64,000 nt of DNA. It comes from Phoronis australis (taxonomy: Eukaryota > Phoronida > Phoronidae). This document shows, piece after piece, positions 59,101-64,000 of the stretch; the first letter of the stretch is position 1; every line of letters begins with the position of its first letter. The position numbers and the translations under genes were made by a program. The stretch covers positions 38,475 to 102,474 of the forward strand of contig NMRA01000872.1 in the NCBI GenBank assembly GCA_002633005.1. The letters are read 5' to 3'. Below the pieces are notes generated by a model. The model worked only from the letters and a program-made list of their open reading frames with translations. It did no database searches and was not told the origin of the DNA.

Positions 59101-62100
59101 ACAGTTTGTAAACCCAATATTAAAGCAATAAGTTCGAGTTTGAGCTCGAAAATTTGGAGTTTTTACTCGAGTTTGTAGCACGAATATAAGGGTCTTCAAG
59201 GGCAAACTTGAACTAGAAACTCCTATGCATAAACTATAATGTATTCGAGCACAGTCTGATAATCAATTATCTTAAGTTCGCACAAAAGGAGCACAGAAAT
59301 TGCCAAAAATAATTTCGAGTTCGTTTCGAGTACAAAGATTAGAGACAGGGCCCAGTTTGACAAAAAGTAATGAAAAATATGAGGATGATTTTTCATTTTT
59401 CAAAGACCGTTTGCATTTTTATAAATGGCTGCCAAACCTTTGACTGATGGCAGCTGAAAATTGAAACCACAGCGTCATGAAACTCTACCATTTGTCAATC
59501 AAACAAGTTGTCCTGTGACCATGCCAAGCTATCAACCACATCAAAAACCACAAAGTAAACACACACTGATTTGGAATCTTAGAGCAGCAAAACACAACTT
59601 CCACTGAGCAGTACTAGTAATTTGTTCACTGAGGACAAATATGCATAGATCGCGTCAAGCGCCATGTTCACTGTGAAACCCATTTCTTGCTCAGAGTTGC
59701 TGTTGTTGAGATGAATGTTCTTTTATCAACATAGTCCTTGAATGTGTTGAATTCTGTTAAATTGTGCTACAAATAGCATTTTTTGTATGATCAACATGAC
59801 ATTTACAACGTTCATTTCGCCGATAGTTCAAGAACTTATAGCTTTGGGGCTCAATCAGATACAAGATGGCGCTGTGGTGATCGTTTTTCAAATGATTTTT
59901 GCAAAGCTCAAGCTGCCTAGAGTGATTTTTGGACACAACCTTGTAAAATTTGGAACGGTAAAAGACCCCTTTAACTGCTCTTTGCAGTGCCTTATTGTTT
60001 TTTTCATTATGTCTTATACAGTTCATGAGTTATTTGAGAATTAACATCTTCTAATTTGACAAATGCTCTCTTATTTTGTAATTTTAATGATTATCATGAT
60101 CTGTTGGTGTACCAGGCTCGTGGTCATTCGCATTGTTGGTTTTGTCGAGCTCAGTTACCTATGTTTTTATAATTTCCCGGATTCATGTGAGAAAAATGCA
60201 GTCGTGGGTCAATTGTCCAACAGAGCCCCAAATTTATGGGTCAGTCTTGAAGATCTAAGCCATTCGACCATGAATCCGCAGGTTATTCTTGCATTATTTA
60301 CATGCTTTAGCTGCTTTTGCGTGTGTTTAACCCTCCCCCAATAGACGTACCTATAGCTTCATGGCCCCTTCACCCAGCTTCTTGTAGAAACCTTATCACA
60401 GGCAAGATTATTTCTAGGCCTTTCTTGCACTCCTTGAGTGGCACCAAGGCATGGTGAATTTATGTTTGAAAGGCATTATGAGAAGGAACACTAATAAACA
60501 GTGAGTTTGTTACCTACACAAATGCAAAGCTGGGCAACACTCTTGATATAATGTGTCTGTAGTTACTAGTAGGGAATCAGTTGATGCTCGTTATTCAACT
60601 GGAGAAAGCTGGTTCTCAAAATGCAAGCACGTTATATTAGAATGTTACCGGAAAGCTGGTGAACCCATTCAATAACAATGTGGAGTCAGGAATGGGTGAC
60701 CTTATCAAGACCACAAGCATCCTCAGCTTCTGATCGTCCCCAATACACTACTACACTTGGTATGACACTCGAGACTAGAAATTCCACAGATGCTTTACTT
60801 CAGCAGTCCACATCAAACACAAAACTTAATAGATTTACGCAAAATAAGGGCTCAACAAACCATGAGCAGTTGTTCTTCCTTCTAATGCCATTTACGGTGT
60901 CCTGTCCCAGCGAGTTCACAACAAATCTGTGGTCAAAGCACAAAAATCTTCCCAAAAAGCAACATTACTCCAGGGGCACGGTGATTGGGGGAGGGGCCTT
61001 CCAATTTGTTTTCATTTGTCCAAATCTTCATGAATGTGAATTAATTATTGTATTTGGTTATTGTATTGAGTTTGAGGGTAAACGTAAACATTGCAGTGTG
61101 AACTGCTCTATCAGTATACTCTGCCTCTACTGTTGTTGTTTTTAGTTGATGTAAGCGTTCTGAAGATGTCGCGAGGGGCCTTATGAGCATGCGCATTAGA
61201 TGATGCCGAATGGGTCGATTTATGCTTTTCGCTTTGCTGTGAATGTTAGCAATTGACCCAGGAAAATCTGCTGGTGTTGTTTTTATTTGTTTCGATGCCA
61301 ACAAATGGAAGCGGTGAACGTGTTGCTGTCACATATAAAATGTTTGAGTTAATTTACTCTCAGATTTGACAGGCTTGGAGTTATTCCGGATGTGACCGCC
61401 AGACGGCCATATTTAATAGCAGTTGTGTAACCTTCTCTATACAGTCGAGGAATAGTTAAAGGTGCCTGTAATTGACCCCTTTTGTATAAATTTATCAATT
61501 GAGTTTCAAATGCGTTTCATATGGATAGCTGAAGTGAAGCACCCGTGCATGGAATTTCAATTCCCAAGTGTCATACCTTGTTGTAGTATATTGTTGTAGA
61601 TGTGCTTACAGTGAAACATATGAGCCTCTGTTAGCTACTCGCTAACGGGAAATTGACTATAAACTGAATGGTTAGCACGGTTGCTAGTTTTATGGGGGTC
61701 ACTGGTTCCATTCCCGGGTCGGGTAAACTCGGCTATTACTAGAATATTGTGTGCTGGGGACAATGAGAAACTGAGGATGGCTGTGATCAAGACAAATAAA
61801 ATCTATGAGTAAGCCTAGTTTGTTGTGAGTAAAAGTGACTTACCGCCAATACTTCACTCCGAAATATATCACAACAATGCCTGTGAGTCCCATTAACACG
61901 TACAGTGTTCGTTTTATCATTTCAAAATTTTCGTGCCAGAACTTGTCGATCTCGCCCATGATTCCATGGTAGTCGACGGCACAGTCCGTAGAGTTTGAAT
62001 TCGTGCAGTTCTGATTTCCAGACACGGTGGAATTGTTTTTGGGAATCTGTTGATTATCCGTGGTTTGTGCTGTAGCAGCTGCTGTCCGCTTTGACGACGT

Positions 62101-62241
62101 CATTGTCGTGGAGTCCACGTCAGCGCTTGTTGTTTTAGTCGCTGCCTCGACTCTGACAGATCCATGTGCGACAGCACACGCCAAAATAACGAACGATACA
62201 AGGACAGACGTGCAACAAAGTGTTCTAACCATTGTGTCCAT
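56158..62241 (-). CDS. FAM174: FAM174-type single-pass membrane protein
   Basis: Two exons, 62241-61844 and 56296-56158, joined through CG|G (Arg) across a 5.5-kb GT-AG intron; 178 residues. Residues 1-27 form a signal peptide. Residues ~30-90 are a Ser/Thr/Asn-rich low-complexity ectodomain with several N-glycosylation sequons (NNST, NCT, NST). Residues ~112-129 (LYVLMGLTGIVVIYFGVK) are the membrane segment. The cytosolic tail reads RMRRRKTKKYGIVSS followed by LDLDDEDDDMTVFETN, which is the conserved part of vertebrate FAM174A/B. FAM174B has been linked to Golgi integrity; function in this animal is unknown. The A or B assignment is not possible here. Confidence 0.87.
56840..56907 (-). repeat. 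tRNA-derived SINE head (minus strand)
   Basis: On the minus strand, TAGCTCAGTGG is an exact polymerase III A box, followed about 40 bases later by GTGGTTTGATTTTCC, a near B box. It is embedded in the 430-bp repeat block and may be the founder element of part of it. Confidence 0.55.
57026..57898. promoter_or_regulatory. Cluster of CTCF-core-like motifs
   Basis: Matches to CCASYAGRKGGCR: exact at 57026-57038 and 57462-57474; one or two mismatches at 57165-57177, 57607-57619 and 57886-57898; another near match at 56695-56707. Diverged or shifted versions lie at 57326 and 57742. All are on the plus strand at regular spacing. Binding is unproven. Confidence 0.35.
58311..58403. mobile_element. Short palindromic MITE, copy 3 of 4
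   Basis: Best-preserved copy: TCTGATATAATATGCCCTTA at the left, TATTTTGAGAACCAGTT, loop ATTATTCAGTGGAGAA, then AACTGGTTCACAATACATGG and ATGTAATATCAGA. In the FAM174-like intron. Confidence 0.75.
58950..59352. mobile_element. ~400-bp non-autonomous DNA transposon
   Basis: Terminal inverted repeats of about 50 bases: left GGCCCGGTCTCCAATCTTTT continuing ACTCGAAATGGAACTCGAAA, right the reverse complement with about seven differences. Further CTCGAGTTT-type short inverted repeats lie inside. No transposase. Target-site duplication not evident. Confidence 0.75.
60541..60642. mobile_element. Short palindromic MITE, copy 4 of 4
   Basis: Diverged relative: TCTTGATATAATGTGTCTGT at the left, loop TTATTCAACTGGAGAA, then GCTGGTTCTCAAAATGCAAG and CACGTTATATTAGA. 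Confidence 0.65.
61592..61743 (+). mobile_element. tRNA-derived SINE, copy 3
   Basis: Third copy of the unit at 27613 and 28003. The A box (AAACTGAATGG) and B box (GGTTCCATTCCCG) are both mutated. It sits in the FAM174-like intron close to the first exon, antisense to the gene. Confidence 0.7.
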
Positions 62242-63284
62242 CGTTTTACAAGGAATATGCTAGCGCAACAAACAACAACAACTACATGGTCCAAAACCGG
62301 AAGTCACATGAAAACGGTTATAAACTTGCAACGAATATAGCGGTAAAAGACTTCAAAGTTTTTAAAGTGTACTTTGTACTTTTCAAGCCTCCCAATAGCT
62401 ATGTGACGCTCAGAAAATTTTAAATAATCACAATTTTTAAGGAAGTAATTCCAAGTGCCGAATGGAGTAGCGACATCTATAGAATGAAACTGTAAACGAT
62501 GGCAAAGCGAGTGATGCATGATATCAAAGCCACTGGGGAAATTCAAGCCAGGCGGATTTAAGGGGGGCGTGTGAAGGTAGCCGACCACTCGGTTCACTCT
62601 TGACTCTATATAGTTGCGACGGCCGGCATGATACCTAGTGCATCTATGGCCGAAGTTATGTCATGGGTTAACTAGAACCTTCAGCGACGGCGCCTGCAAT
62701 CCGGCACTGAGGTGCGACCGTTGACATTTTACTAGGATTTGTTGTGTTAACACCCAAGTGTTTGCATTATTGCTTAAGAGATCTTATTGCATGCTCGTAG
62801 GCCTACTGCCGGAGCCGACCTGCCCATGACTGTATGCGCGCGGGGGGGCGGGGTCCCGGAGGGCCGAGCGGGGTGCCGCGGCCGCGGGAGCCCGCCGGGG
62901 TAGGCCGGCAAACTAGGCCGGGTCCGCCAAATTTATTCAGATTACCCGGCCGTACTTAGTCAATTACCTACACGTAATGCTCTTTTACTTAAAATATTTT
63001 TCGCTGAAAATGAAAGATTGTCAGCTACCTGCGGCACCATAGCCTATATGTAGCACTAGAAAAAGCTAGGTAGGCCTCTCAGGCTACCCGGTAGGCCTAC
63101 GGCACCGGTAACACTGAAGTCTTACTGTTTATAGTATCGAATGTTTAGTTTTTTTAAACCATCTCGTTCCTCGTAATATGCTTAATAACACCAGAACCAT
63201 TCAATATTACCAGGAAGAGATAACCACCAGGAAGAGATTCTTCCTGATATTACCTATATTTACGTTTAGACCGGCAGCCCAGAG
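62242..63284. other. 5' flank of FAM174-like gene with a GC-rich island
   Basis: Contains the presumed promoter of the minus-strand gene. Positions 62833-62930 are an abrupt island above 80% GC with CGGGGGGGCGGGGTCCCGG and GCCGCGGCCGCGGGAGCCCG, far from any exon seen here. No other feature was recognised. Confidence 0.5.
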
Positions 63285-64000
63285 CACTTAGCATAGATGA
63301 ACGAGGTACCAACATCTGACCACGGGAGCATTTAAAGTCCACCTCAGTATGTACAGAAATGGACGTCTGCCGTTGTCTGCACTCTGGGTGTGACCCCTGG
63401 GGGCCTTACAAAGACCCCAAAAAATGAGCTAGACTAGATATTCGAGGTACCAACCAAAACTGATTTAAAACGAACAATAATACCGCACTGAACACCGAAT
63501 GACCCATGACAGACAAATTGCACTCTGGAATGGGTCCGGCAGAAGCCAAAAAAGGACCCCCCAAAAATGAGCTAGCACATACATTCGAGGTACCACACAA
63601 AACCAATTCCATGTGATTCAATACATGTCACAGATCACTAAAACCCCTATGACAGACAAAATACACTCTGGGTTGTGCCCGGCAGAAACCCCCAAAAATC
63701 TCAACCATGGTATGCCATCAAAAATTTGAGCTAGACTAGATTTTCGAGGTACCGGCCAAAACTGATTTTAAACGAACAATAGTACCGCACTGAACACCAA
63801 ATGACCCATGACAGACAAATTGCACTCTGGAATGGGTCCGGCAGAAACCAAAAAAGGACCCCCCAAAAATGAGCTAGCACATACATTCGAGGTACCACAC
63901 AAAACCAATTCCATATGATTCAATACATGTCACAGATCACTAAAACCCCTATGACAGACAAAATACACTCTGGGTTGTGCCCGGCAGAAACCCCCAAAAA
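63285..64000. repeat. 302-bp tandem repeat, runs off window edge
   Basis: GAGCTAGACTAGATNTTCGA occurs at 63426 and 63728, and GAGCTAGCACATACATTCGA at 63569 and 63871, both 302 bases apart. Each 302-bp unit is two ~150-bp halves sharing GAGCTAG...TTCGAGGTACC, CCTATGACAGACAAA-like and TGCACTCTGG...GGCAGAA sequences. A diverged half-unit starts near 63285 (ACGAGGTACC, TGCACTCTGGGTGTG). At least two full units are almost identical. Confidence 0.9.

Overview
This is eukaryotic nuclear DNA from an animal, most likely a marine invertebrate deuterostome such as amphioxus, a hemichordate or an echinoderm. The species assignment is inference. The evidence is spliced genes with GT-AG introns, animal-type protein families (chloride-dependent amylase, type II membrane copper amine oxidase, TBCA, astacin, FAM174), a LINE, several MITE-like elements, tRNA-derived SINEs, minisatellites and many ACATGTA-type palindromes. 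Nothing prokaryotic (operons, CRISPR) is present. The exon models were built by eye from reading frame, splice sites and family alignment.

Layout. 1-9295 (+): the 3' part, 12 exons, of an animal alpha-amylase. It carries a C-terminal extension of about 218 residues that resembles the extra domain of some marine bacterial and bivalve amylases. 9296-16954: intergenic, with a 611-bp direct duplication joined at an N and a MITE with internal AACTTAAGTTTT motifs. 16955-20636 (-): a complete two-exon membrane copper amine oxidase with all catalytic residues. 21115-23215 (-): a 5'-truncated LINE whose C-terminal reverse-transcriptase reading frame is still open. 27303-32934 (+): a complete four-exon TBCA gene; its introns hold SINEs, an 83-bp minisatellite and a 500-bp terminal-inverted-repeat element. 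32847-38815: a large direct duplication around an N at 36443, probably two haplotypes placed end to end. It creates a false second copy of the last TBCA exon. 39297-45865 (+): a seven-exon minimal astacin metalloprotease with leucine in place of the Met-turn methionine. 46227-47737: a weak candidate small gene. 49879-50228: a 350-bp foldback element. 54512-55530: a 34-bp minisatellite with a 136-bp higher-order repeat. 56158-62241 (-): a two-exon FAM174-type membrane protein. Its 5.5-kb intron contains a roughly 430-bp repeat block rich in CCACTAGGGGGCA, a match to the CTCF core consensus, plus more MITEs. 63285-64000: a 302-bp tandem repeat running off the window edge.

The genes are functionally unrelated: starch digestion, amine oxidation, tubulin folding, secreted proteolysis and a small membrane protein. 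I see no sign that they form a pathway or cluster. The most informative oddities are the amylase C-terminal domain, the astacin Met-turn substitution, the CTCF-like motif array, the higher-order minisatellite and the N-bounded haplotype duplications.
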